The position numbers and the translations under genes were made by a program. Of a stretch of 64,000 nt of DNA, positions 33,369-41,297 are shown piece after piece. This DNA comes from DATMNI01 sp963817515 (GTDB lineage Bacteria > Acidobacteriota > Terriglobia > Bryobacterales > Bryobacteraceae). The stretch is taken from positions 310,001-374,000 of the forward strand of contig CAWFPJ010000039.1 in the NCBI GenBank assembly GCA_963817515.1, in the 5' to 3' direction. The notes below the pieces were generated by a model. The model was not told the origin of the DNA. It worked only from the letters and a program-made list of their open reading frames with translations, and did not search any database. The first letter of the stretch is position 1. Each line of letters starts with the position of its first letter.

Positions 33369-35391
33369 ATGCGCCGGCTGCTACTCCTGCTTGTTTCCGC
33401 TGCCATGGCCTTCGCCCAGAGGAGGCCATTCGACGTTAACGGCCTGCTGGAGTTGAAGCGGATTGGCGATCCGCAAATCTCGCCCGACGGCCGGCTGGTG
33501 GCTTTCACCGTCCAATCCGTGGATATCGAAGGCAACCGCAAACCGGTACAGATCTGGACCGTGCCGCTGAATGGAGGCGCGCCGCAGCAGATTACCCACG
33601 ACGGCGAGGCCAACCAAAGGCCGCGTTGGTCGCCCGACTCCAAGCGCATTGCCTACATTTCGGACCGCGGCGGCTCGTCCCAGATCTGGCTGATGGATGA
33701 GAACGGCGGTAATGCGAAGCAGGTGACCAACCTTGCCACCGAAGCCGACGGAGTGACCTTTTCGCCGGACGGCAAGAACCTGCTGTTCTCGAGCGCGGTC
33801 TATCCGGAGTGTGGCGCCGACGACGCGTGCAACAAGAAGAATCTGGACATAGAAACGCACAGCAAGGTGAAGGCGCGCATCTACACCGAGCTGCTGTATC
33901 GCCATTGGAACGTATGGCAAGGCAAACGGCGCAGCCACCTGCTGGTGGTGCCGGTGGCCGAAGGCGCGCCCAAAGACCTCACGCCGGGAACCCGGGACGT
34001 GCCGCCGTTTTCGCTCGGCGGGCCGGACGATTACGACATTTCGCCCGATGGCCAGGAGGTCTGCTACTCGATGAACGCGGACCCGGTTCCGGCGGTCAGC
34101 ACGAACTCCGACCTCTACGTGGTTTCGATCGCGGGCGGACAGTCGCGCCGGATCACGCTTACCGCCGGCGCCGATGCCAGCCCCCAATATTCGCCCGACG
34201 GGAAGTACATCGCATGGCGCTCGCAATTGCGCAGCGGATACGAAAGCGACCGGTGGCGCCTGCTGATCCTGGAGCGCAGCACCGGCAGGGTGACTAACCT
34301 GAGCGAGAACGTGGATCGATGGGTGAACAGTTTCACCTGGGCGCCGGAATCCACCGGCCTCTTCTTTACGGCCACCGATCGCGGACGCCAGCCCATCCAG
34401 TTGATTTCGATTTCGGGCGGCGCCGTCAGGACCGTGGCCACCGGCGATGGGGAACTCGACGACATGCAGTTGACGCGCAACGGCAAGACCATGGTCTACA
34501 CGCAGCAGACCGGCGTCTCGCCCGTTGAGATCTATCGCGCTTCATCGGGCGGCGGTGCGCCTTTTCCGCTGACTCACCTGAACGACCAGACGCTGGGCAA
34601 TTACCAGATGGCCCCGCTCGAAGAGTTCACGGTGGATGGCGCGGAGGGCGCCAAGGTGCAGAGCTTCGTGGTCAAACCGTACGGGTTTGTTCCGTCGCGC
34701 AAGTATCCGGTGATGATGCTGATCCACGGCGGGCCCCAAGGCTTCTGGGGCCATGCCTGGACCTACCGCTGGAACGCGCAGGTGTTCGCAGCCGCGGGCT
34801 ACGTGGTGGTAATGCCGAATCCGCGGGGTTCCACGGGGTACGGGCAGAAGTTCATCGACGAGATCAACAACGATTGGGGCGGCAAGGCCTTCGACGATAT
34901 CATGGCGGTGGCCGACCACGTGGTGAATCAGATGCCCTACTGCGATGCCGGGCGCATGACCGCGGCGGGCGGCTCCTATGGCGGCTACATGGTGAACTGG
35001 CTCTTGGGGCACACGCAGCGTTTCAAGGCGCTGGTTTCGCATGACGGCGTTTACGATCTGGCGGGTGAGTTCGGCGGCACAGAGGAACTCTGGTTTCCGT
35101 TGTGGGAGTTCGGCGGCCCCACCGTGGGAGAAGCCCGAATTCTACGCCAAGTGGTCGCCCAGCAATTACGTGAAGGACTTTCACACGCCGACGCTGGTGA
35201 TCCACGGCGAGCAGGATTTCCGGATTCCCTATTCGCAGGCGCTTGAGCTCTTCACCGCCCTGCAGATTCAAAAGGTGCCCTCCAAACTTCTGCTCTTCCC
35301 CGATGAAGGCCACTGGGTCTTAAAGCCTCAGAACAGCTTACTCTGGTACAAGACGTTTATCGACTGGATGGATTCCTGGGTTAAAAAGTAA
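33369..35391 (+). pseudogene. Prolyl oligopeptidase family (S9) acyl-aminoacyl peptidase, frameshifted
   Basis: Exported peptidase: signal peptide MRRLLLLLVSAAMAFAQ, WD40-like beta-propeller with repeated SPDGK motifs (about 30-400), then an alpha/beta-hydrolase domain with HGGPQGFWGH and nucleophile Ser536 in GGSYGGYM. The frame breaks in a run of four C (35117-35120): the first frame runs on as TVGEARIL to a stop at 35246, while the true continuation PPWEKPEFYAKWSP is in the next frame to 35391 and carries the Asp (HGEQDFRIP) and His (DEGHWVL) of the triad. Removing one C restores one ORF of about 673 residues. A consensus error is as likely as a real lesion. Confidence 0.88.
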
Positions 35392-35412
35392 AGTTAAAAA
35401 GTAAAGTCACGA
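35385..35412. repeat. Short tandem repeat between S9 and M23 genes
   Basis: The 14-bp string TTAAAAAGTAAAGT is present twice in a row across the peptidase stop codon (35383-35410, register approximate) and decays into AAGTGAAAGCC and AAAAAGTG up to 35429. It spans the whole 36-base gap to the next gene. Confidence 0.6.
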
Positions 35413-35427
35413 AGTGAAAGCCAAAAA

Positions 35428-36759
35428 GTGAAAAGAATCATAGCCATAGTTCTACTCTTGCTCGTTAGTACGGCCTCGCTCTTTCTCATGTCCTCGAGTT
35501 CGGTGCTGACCTTGACGCCTGAGGTCAAGGTAATCGGGGTGGCAACTCCGGTCAACGTAAAGATCGCCAATCCTCACGGCGTGCGGCACGTGAGCGTCTA
35601 CCTGGAGCAGAACGGCGTGCGGTCCCTGCTGGTCGAACAGAGGAGCACTCCTACGCACCGGATCTTCTGGCGCCGGAATCAACCGCCGCAGCTGGTGGCT
35701 TTCGAAGCCGGCAAGAGCAAAGTGCCAAACCTGAAGGAGGGCGACGCGCGCCTGGTGGTGGAAGCGGTCTCGGACGATCTGCGGGCCAGCACCGATTCGG
35801 TGTCGGCAACCGTTAAGGTGGTCCTGGCGCCGCCGCGCGTGACGCCGGACGATGCGCAGCACTACATCAACCAGGGCGGTATGGAACTGGCCACCTTCAC
35901 ACCCGGCGGTTCTTGGACCGAGGCCGGTGTCAAAGTGGGCCAGTACACGTTCCGCAGCTTCCCGCTGCCCGGCCGCCCGGACCAGCGCTTCGCCATGTTC
36001 GCCTACCCGTGGGACCTGCCGGAGGGCGTGACGCCGCTGGTTTACGCGCGCAACCAGGCCGGCACGGAAGCCACGGCCCGATTTTGGTTCAAGCTGTTTC
36101 CGAAGAAATTCCGCACGCGCGATTTCGAACTCAAGGACGCGGACATGGAGCGGCTGGTGAGCCAGATCGATCCCGGCGGTACGCTCGCTCCCGGACCCGA
36201 CACGCTTTCGCGCTTTCTCAAGATCAACGGAGAGTTGCGGCGTAAGAACAATCAGCAGTTGGCCGATCTGCGCCTCAAGACCGAGGAGAAAATTCTGTGG
36301 AGCGGCCCGTTCCTCCACTGGGGCAAGGAAGAGTCGATGTTCGCCGACGTGCGCAGCTACATGTACAAAGGCAAGAAGGTGGACCAGCAAGTGCACCTTG
36401 GCTTCGACCTTTCCGACACTCAGAACGCGCCCGTTCACGTTGCCAATGACGGCCGCGTGGTCTGGGCCAGCGATTTGGGGATTTACGGAAACTGCGTGGT
36501 TGTCGATCATGGCTACGCGCTGCAATCCATCTACGGGCACCTGAACCGCATCGACGTTAAGGCCGGCGATATGGTCAAGAAGAACCAAAGCCTTGGCGTG
36601 GCGGGGGCAACCGGCCTGGCCCTGGGGGTCCACGTTCACTTCAGCATGCAGATTGACGGTGTGCAGATCAACCCGCGCGAATGGTGGGACGAGCATTGGA
36701 TCCACGACCGCATACTCAGCAAGCTCGACCCCAACGCGGCCAAGACTGCGAGGCATTAG
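35428..36759 (+). CDS. M23 family metallopeptidase (LytM-like), membrane-anchored
   Basis: 443 residues. N-terminal signal anchor (KRIIAIVLLLLVSTASLFLM), two beta-rich segments (about 30-260), and a C-terminal LytM/M23 domain: zinc ligands HLGFDLS (about 330, His and Asp) and HVHFS (about 408), with YGNCVVVDHGYALQSIYGHL between. Cleaves peptide cross-links in murein, or is a regulatory relative; both zinc motifs are intact, so activity is expected. The start gives AAAAAGTGAAAAG with the second base pair of the repeat acting as a weak ribosome binding site. The ferrochelatase GTG start lies 5 bases beyond the stop. Confidence 0.92.
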   Translation: MKRIIAIVLLLLVSTASLFLMSSSSVLTLTPEVKVIGVATPVNVKIANPHGVRHVSVYLEQNGVRSLLVEQRSTPTHRIFWRRNQPPQLVAFEAGKSKVPNLKEGDARLVVEAVSDDLRASTDSVSATVKVVLAPPRVTPDDAQHYINQGGMELATFTPGGSWTEAGVKVGQYTFRSFPLPGRPDQRFAMFAYPWDLPEGVTPLVYARNQAGTEATARFWFKLFPKKFRTRDFELKDADMERLVSQIDPGGTLAPGPDTLSRFLKINGELRRKNNQQLADLRLKTEEKILWSGPFLHWGKEESMFADVRSYMYKGKKVDQQVHLGFDLSDTQNAPVHVANDGRVVWASDLGIYGNCVVVDHGYALQSIYGHLNRIDVKAGDMVKKNQSLGVAGATGLALGVHVHFSMQIDGVQINPREWWDEHWIHDRILSKLDPNAAKTARH

Positions 36760-36764
36760 CGCCG

Positions 36765-37730
36765 GTGCGATACGACGCCATTCTGATCGTGTCGTTCGGA
36801 GGTCCGGAATCCGTTCAGGACGTTATTCCGTTTTTGGAGAACGTGCTGCGAGGGCGCAACGTGCCGCGCGAACGCATGCTGGCGGTGGCGGAACACTACT
36901 ATCACTTCGGCGGGCGCAGCCCCATCAACGACCATTGCCGCGAATTGATCGCGGCCTTGCGGAAGGAGATCAGCCTGCCCATTTATTGGGGCAACCGCAA
37001 CTGGCATCCGATGCTGGCCGACACCGTGAGGCAGATGGCGGCCGATGGCGTGAGGCGAGCCCTGGCGATCGCGACGTCAGCCTATCCCTCGTATTCCGGA
37101 TGCCGCCAGTACATCGAGAATATTGAGGCCGCGCGGACCGAGGTGGGGGATGGGGCGCCGGAGATTCACAAACTGCCGCCATTCAGCAGCCACCCGCTGT
37201 TTCTCCAGGCTAATGCGGAACGTGTGGCCGCCGCCCTGGCGCGAATACCCGACGAACGAAGAGCCGCCGCGCGCCTGGTCTTCACCGCCCACAGCATCCC
37301 GCTGGCGATGGCCGCAACCTGCCGCTACGAGGAGCAGCTGCGGCATACCGCCGGCTCTGTTTCGAAAGCCGTGGGGCACCCGGAGTGGGATCTGGTTTGG
37401 CAGAGCCGCAGCGGACCACCCGCGCAGCCATGGCTTTCGCCTGACATTCTCGATCACCTTCGCTCACTGGCTGAAAACGGCGTGAAGGATGTGGTGGCCG
37501 CGCCCATCGGATTTCTTTCCGACCACATGGAGGTGATGTACGATCTCGACGTTGAGGCTGCACAGCTCTGCGCCGGCCTGGGGATCAACCTGGTGCGCGC
37601 CGAAACCGTGGGAACGCATCCGGCGCTAATCGCCATGCTGCGCCAGCTCATCGAAGAGCGTCTGGCTGCGGATTCACCAGTGCTGTGCCCTGGCGATTGT
37701 TGCCCCGGCTCCCGTGGAGCGCGCCCTTAG
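36765..37730 (+). CDS. hemH: Ferrochelatase (probably coproporphyrin type)
   Basis: 321 residues from a GTG at 36765, which gives the family N-terminus MRYDAILIVSFGGPES; the frame is open 28 codons further up inside the M23 gene but without homology. Inserts ferrous iron into (copro)porphyrin. Catalytic His is in FTAHSIPLAM (about 183) and the Glu in PIGFLSDHMEVMYDLD (about 254). The C-terminus CPGDCCPG resembles the cysteine cluster that binds a [2Fe-2S] centre in actinobacterial ferrochelatases, so an iron-sulfur enzyme is likely. Its last 4 bases overlap the end of the convergent aminotransferase gene. Confidence 0.93.
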   Translation: MRYDAILIVSFGGPESVQDVIPFLENVLRGRNVPRERMLAVAEHYYHFGGRSPINDHCRELIAALRKEISLPIYWGNRNWHPMLADTVRQMAADGVRRALAIATSAYPSYSGCRQYIENIEAARTEVGDGAPEIHKLPPFSSHPLFLQANAERVAAALARIPDERRAAARLVFTAHSIPLAMAATCRYEEQLRHTAGSVSKAVGHPEWDLVWQSRSGPPAQPWLSPDILDHLRSLAENGVKDVVAAPIGFLSDHMEVMYDLDVEAAQLCAGLGINLVRAETVGTHPALIAMLRQLIEERLAADSPVLCPGDCCPGSRGARP

Positions 37731-38869
37731 CGTGCCATGCCGGTCACTGAGCCGGCGCGCTGGTGCCGCAAAATCTCCCCTAACCGATCGATCGCCCGCG
37801 GAAAGCGTTCGCCGGTGGCTGCAAATCCAACCCGGAAGTGGGCCGGCATTCCGAAGCAATCCCCCGGCGTCAGCATCACACCATGGCTCACCAGCCTTTG
37901 GCAGAATTCGCGGGCGTCGCCCCCGTCGGCCAACCAGGGGAACGCGGTCATTCCACCGCTTGGCCGAACCCATCTCAGGGCTTCGCTGAACTGGCTGAAG
38001 AATTGGTCCAGCAGGCTCAAGTTAGCCTGCGCGACCGTGCGGGCCCGGCCATAAATGGCTTCACGATGTTTGAGCGCCAGCACTGCCAGGCGCTCACCCA
38101 GAACTGTATTCGTGACCGTGAAATAACTGCGGGCGTTGAGGTAGCGCGCGCGGCGTTTCGCGTCGCGCTCGATCATCCAGCCCACGCGCAGCCCGCTCAA
38201 GCAGAGGGCCTTCGAAAAATCGCCCAGCACGGTGGAGTGCGGCAGGCGCGCGGCCGACCGCATTTCGCCGGCATGGTAGATGGGGTGATATACCTCGTCG
38301 GCGACGAATTGCACCCCCCGTTCGGCGCAAAAATCGTGCAGGCTTTCCATTTCTTGTTCGCTCAAAACTGCGCCCGTGGGGTTGTGCGGCGAATTCACCA
38401 GCACGAAGCGGGTATGTCCATCCACCAGCCCGCGCACCTCATCCGGATCCATGCGGAATGCGTTTTCGGCGCGCAGCGTATATTGGCGAATCTCGATTCC
38501 GAAGGTCTCCGCCAGCGCCGTATTGGTCGGGAATCCCGGGTTCGGCAGCACCACGTTGGCGCCCGGCTCGGCGGCGTGGAAGAACAACAGCCACAGCGCT
38601 TCGGCCGATCCCGTGACCACCTGCACGTGGCTTGGGTCCACACCTTGCAGTCCGGCAATCGCGCCGCGCAGGTCGGGTGTTCCGGCGGCGGTGGTATAGA
38701 CCAGGCGGGTGTCCAGCAGGCGCTCCAGGGCGTCTTCGCCTTCCAGTTTCAAGAGTTCGCGCAGGGTCCAGATGGGTCCGGTGCTTGAGCCCAGGTCAAA
38801 CTCGATGGGCGGGTCCGCGGCAAATTTCTCCTCCAGCCACTGATCGAGCAGGAACGGCGCGATTTCCAT
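37727..38869 (-). CDS. Class I/II pyridoxal-phosphate aminotransferase
   Basis: 380 residues from 38869 (MEIAPFLLDQWLEEKF); an in-frame ATG at 38914 would overlap the blaI-type promoter and is not preferred. PLP motifs: GSAEALWLLF (about 86), VLPNPGFPTN, NSPHNPTGAVLS (about 160), VADEVYHP (Asp/Tyr ring contact, about 190) and the Schiff-base lysine in LGDFSKALCLSGLRVGW (about 223). Looks like an aspartate/capreomycidine-synthase-like fold I enzyme; substrate unknown. Confidence 0.88.
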   Translation of the reverse strand: MEIAPFLLDQWLEEKFAADPPIEFDLGSSTGPIWTLRELLKLEGEDALERLLDTRLVYTTAAGTPDLRGAIAGLQGVDPSHVQVVTGSAEALWLLFFHAAEPGANVVLPNPGFPTNTALAETFGIEIRQYTLRAENAFRMDPDEVRGLVDGHTRFVLVNSPHNPTGAVLSEQEMESLHDFCAERGVQFVADEVYHPIYHAGEMRSAARLPHSTVLGDFSKALCLSGLRVGWMIERDAKRRARYLNARSYFTVTNTVLGERLAVLALKHREAIYGRARTVAQANLSLLDQFFSQFSEALRWVRPSGGMTAFPWLADGGDAREFCQRLVSHGVMLTPGDCFGMPAHFRVGFAATGERFPRAIDRLGEILRHQRAGSVTGMAR

Positions 38870-38907
38870 GATTTTTTGATGATAGCGAAAAAAAGTCCAG
38901 TTCCCCC

Positions 38908-38943
38908 TTGACATAAGCCGCGATTAGTACTAATTATTTAGTA
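38908..38943 (+). promoter_or_regulatory. Promoter and operator of the blaI-type gene
   Basis: TTGACA (38908-38913), 17-base spacer, TAATTA (38931-38936), six bases, then the ATG at 38943: leaderless geometry with a consensus -35. Two overlapping inverted repeats cover the -10 box: ATTAGTACTAAT (38923-38934, perfect palindrome) and TACTAA-4-TTAGTA (38928-38943). This is where a BlaI/MecI dimer would be expected to bind its own promoter. Confidence 0.75.
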
Positions 38944-39314
38944 TGCGCAAGCGAAGTCCCACCCTTACCGGACAGGAACTGGAGATCATGAAGATCGTTT
39001 GGGAGCGTGACAAAGCCACCGTCCGCGATGTTTACGAAGCCTTGCTTGAGCGGCGCAAAGTGGCCTACACCACCGTCATGACCATGATGAAAATTCTGGA
39101 ACAGAAGAAATATCTCAAGAAGACGCTGGCCGAACGTGCCTACGTCTACCGCCCGGCGCAGCCCAAGCGGCAAGTGATTGGCGCCATGGTCCGGGAGTTC
39201 GTCAACCGTGTGTTTAACGGCTCAGCCGAGCCGCTGCTGGTGCACCTGGTGGAGGAACACGGCCTGACGCCCGACGAACTGGAAGAGATTGCGCACCTGC
39301 GGAGGAAATCATGA
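38943..39314 (+). CDS. BlaI/MecI/CopY family transcriptional repressor
   Basis: 123 residues. Winged-helix DNA-binding domain in the first ~75 residues (LTGQELEIMKIVWERDKATVRDVYEALLERRKVAYTTVMTMM in parts), followed by the dimerisation helices (VRGEFVNRVFNG-like segment, about 83-120). Relatives repress beta-lactamase or metal-export genes and are inactivated by cleavage through an M56 sensor protease. The stop overlaps the M56 gene start by 4 bases, so the pair is translationally coupled. Confidence 0.93.
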   Translation: MRKRSPTLTGQELEIMKIVWERDKATVRDVYEALLERRKVAYTTVMTMMKILEQKKYLKKTLAERAYVYRPAQPKRQVIGAMVREFVNRVFNGSAEPLLVHLVEEHGLTPDELEEIAHLRRKS

Positions 39315-41239
39315 CCGCCAAATTCTTTTGGGACAATCTGGTAGCCTACAGCCTGCAAATCGGGCTCCTGGTGGCCCTGGCCGCGTTCGTGCCGGCGATC
39401 CTGCGCCTGCGCCTCCCGGGCGCGAAACTGGTCTACTGGCATTTCCTGTTAGCGGCCTGCCTGCTGCTTCCCGTGCTGGGGCCGCGAACGCAGGAAGCCG
39501 ATACGTCCACCGTGCAAATCTCGAGTTCGGTTGCGCTGCTTACCCCCGTGCCACCCGCGCCGCGGCCCGGTATTCCGAAGAGCGAGATTGCCCTTCTGCT
39601 GCTGGCGGCCGGCGTGGTTCTACGCCTGAGCTGGCTGGGCGTGGGCTTGTGGCGTCTGCGCCAGTACCGGCGCCATTCCCAGCCGCTGGAACCCGCAACC
39701 AGCTGGAGCGCGGAAGCCGACCTGCGGATTTCCGACGCCGTTGCCAGCCCCGTGACGTTCGGTTTCCGCAAGCCCGTGGTTCTGCTGCCTGCGCGTTTCC
39801 CGGAACTGGATACCCAGATCCAGGAAGCCATCCTGTGCCACGAAGTCTTGCACGTGCGGCGTCATGACTGGCTCTTCACCGTGGCCGAAGAGCTGGTGCG
39901 CGCCGTGTTCTGGTTCCACCCCGCGATCTGGTGGCTGTTGGGCGAGATCGGCCTGGCCCGCGAGCAGGCAGTGGATCGCCGGGTGATTGAGTTGACGCAG
40001 CACCGCGACACGTATCTGGACGCGCTGCTGGCCATCGCCGGCGCCAAACCGCAGCTTGATCTGGCTCCGGCGCCGTTGTTCCTGCGCAAGCGGCACCTGA
40101 AGCAGAGAGTGATTTCGATTTTGAAGGAGGTTCGAATGTCGAAGACTAGACTGATTTCCGCATTCACCGCGGGCCTGAGTATTCTGGCCGTGGCATGCTG
40201 GTTCGTGAGCAGTACTTTTCCGTTAACCGCAGCTCCGCAAGCGCCGGATTCGCCCGGCGTGGCCGTGGATACGGGCGGCGCCGTAGTGATGCACCGCACC
40301 CCGGTGACGTATCCGGAGGCGGCGCGCAAACAGGGCGTGCAGGGAACGATCGCCATGGAACTGACCACGGACAGCGGCGGCAATGTGTCCGATGCCCGCG
40401 TGCTCAGCGGACCAGTGGAATTGCGCAAGGCTGCCATTCAATCGGTGTTGCAGTGGCACCTCATGAAGGATGCGGCCATGGCCACGCGCCAGGTGCGCAT
40501 CACGTTCCAGTTGCCGGTTGAGAACGAGAATCGTACGGTGTCTGCGCCGTCCGGACTGCGGGTGGTTGAGGCAGGACAAGCCAATAATGCATTCAGAGTC
40601 ATGAGTGACTCCGCAGTTGCGCCTCCGCCTCCACCACCACCGCCAACCACTCGGATGGGGAACCCTCTCGAAGGGAGAAAGATTGCGCGGATCAATATCA
40701 TTGGTCTTCCGGACCAGGCCCGCGCTGATCTGCTTTCCCAATTGCCGGTGCATGAAGGCGATATCTATTCGCCGGAACTGCTGGGCAGGACTTTCAAAGC
40801 CGCCCGCGAATTCGATGAACACCTGAATACTTCTCTCACCAGGGACACCAGCGGCGATCCGGTTGTGCAGATCACCGCGCCGGGCATGGCGATTTCGCCA
40901 TCGGGCGCAATCGGTGGGATGATCGCCGCACCTCCGCCTGACGGCACCAGGCGCATTACCATTGGCGGCAACGTGCAGCAGGCCAAGCTGATTTCGCAGC
41001 CCAGGCCCGTCTATCCGGCGCTCGCCAAGCAGGCCCGAATCCAAGGCGTCGTCCAGATGCAGGCTTTGATCGCCGCCGACGGCACCATCAAGGATCTGGG
41101 CGTGATCAGCGGACACCCGCTGCTGGTTCCGGCAGCGCTCGAGGCCGTGCGGCAGTGGGCCTACGAGAAGACACTGCTAAATGGAGAGCCGGTGGAAGTG
41201 ATGACGCATATTGACGTGAACTTCACGCTGTCGCAGTAA
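39311..41239 (+). CDS. M56 (BlaR1-like) metallopeptidase fused to two TonB C-terminal domains
   Basis: 642 residues. Membrane helices near 12-32, 40-57, 92-112 and 280-300; zinc-protease motif HEVLH at 177-181, with a downstream Glu in GEIGLAREQAVD as third ligand candidate. After the last helix the periplasmic part is not a penicillin-binding sensor as in BlaR1. It carries a TonB_C-like domain (about 312-395: PVTYPEAARKQGVQGTIAME), a proline run (about 435-445), a POTRA-like piece (KIARINIIGLPDQARADLL, about 457) and a second TonB_C domain (about 560-642: RPVYPALAKQARIQGVVQMQ). Likely senses an envelope signal and cleaves the BlaI-type repressor; the signal is unknown. Confidence 0.9.
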   Translation: MTAKFFWDNLVAYSLQIGLLVALAAFVPAILRLRLPGAKLVYWHFLLAACLLLPVLGPRTQEADTSTVQISSSVALLTPVPPAPRPGIPKSEIALLLLAAGVVLRLSWLGVGLWRLRQYRRHSQPLEPATSWSAEADLRISDAVASPVTFGFRKPVVLLPARFPELDTQIQEAILCHEVLHVRRHDWLFTVAEELVRAVFWFHPAIWWLLGEIGLAREQAVDRRVIELTQHRDTYLDALLAIAGAKPQLDLAPAPLFLRKRHLKQRVISILKEVRMSKTRLISAFTAGLSILAVACWFVSSTFPLTAAPQAPDSPGVAVDTGGAVVMHRTPVTYPEAARKQGVQGTIAMELTTDSGGNVSDARVLSGPVELRKAAIQSVLQWHLMKDAAMATRQVRITFQLPVENENRTVSAPSGLRVVEAGQANNAFRVMSDSAVAPPPPPPPPTTRMGNPLEGRKIARINIIGLPDQARADLLSQLPVHEGDIYSPELLGRTFKAAREFDEHLNTSLTRDTSGDPVVQITAPGMAISPSGAIGGMIAAPPPDGTRRITIGGNVQQAKLISQPRPVYPALAKQARIQGVVQMQALIAADGTIKDLGVISGHPLLVPAALEAVRQWAYEKTLLNGEPVEVMTHIDVNFTLSQ

Positions 41240-41252
41240 AGACAAGTACCCC

Positions 41253-41293
41253 CCGCTCCCTGACGGTCGCGGCTCTGCATCGTCAGGGAGCGG
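41253..41293. repeat. Dispersed repeat family B (copy 3, inverted pair)
   Basis: CCGCTCCCTGACG (41253-41265) and CGTCAGGGAGCGG (41281-41293) are perfect 13-bp inverted arms; the minus-strand arm extends as CGGTCGCGGCTC, matching copy 1. It fills the gap between convergent stops (41239 and 41298) and can act as a bidirectional terminator. Confidence 0.8.
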
Positions 41294-41297
41294 AGCG

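Noticed and set aside
35110..35130. Programmed frameshifting as the general explanation for the broken genes
   Set aside because: The sites share no slippery heptamer, stop codon context or downstream structure, and hit unrelated genes.
35452..36756. 434-codon ORF on the minus strand
   Set aside because: Fully antisense to the M23 peptidase gene; His/Val/Arg-rich composition typical of a shadow frame in GC-rich DNA.
38923..38934. Palindrome as an insertion-sequence end
   Set aside because: No transposase or target duplication nearby; its place on the -10 box fits an operator better.
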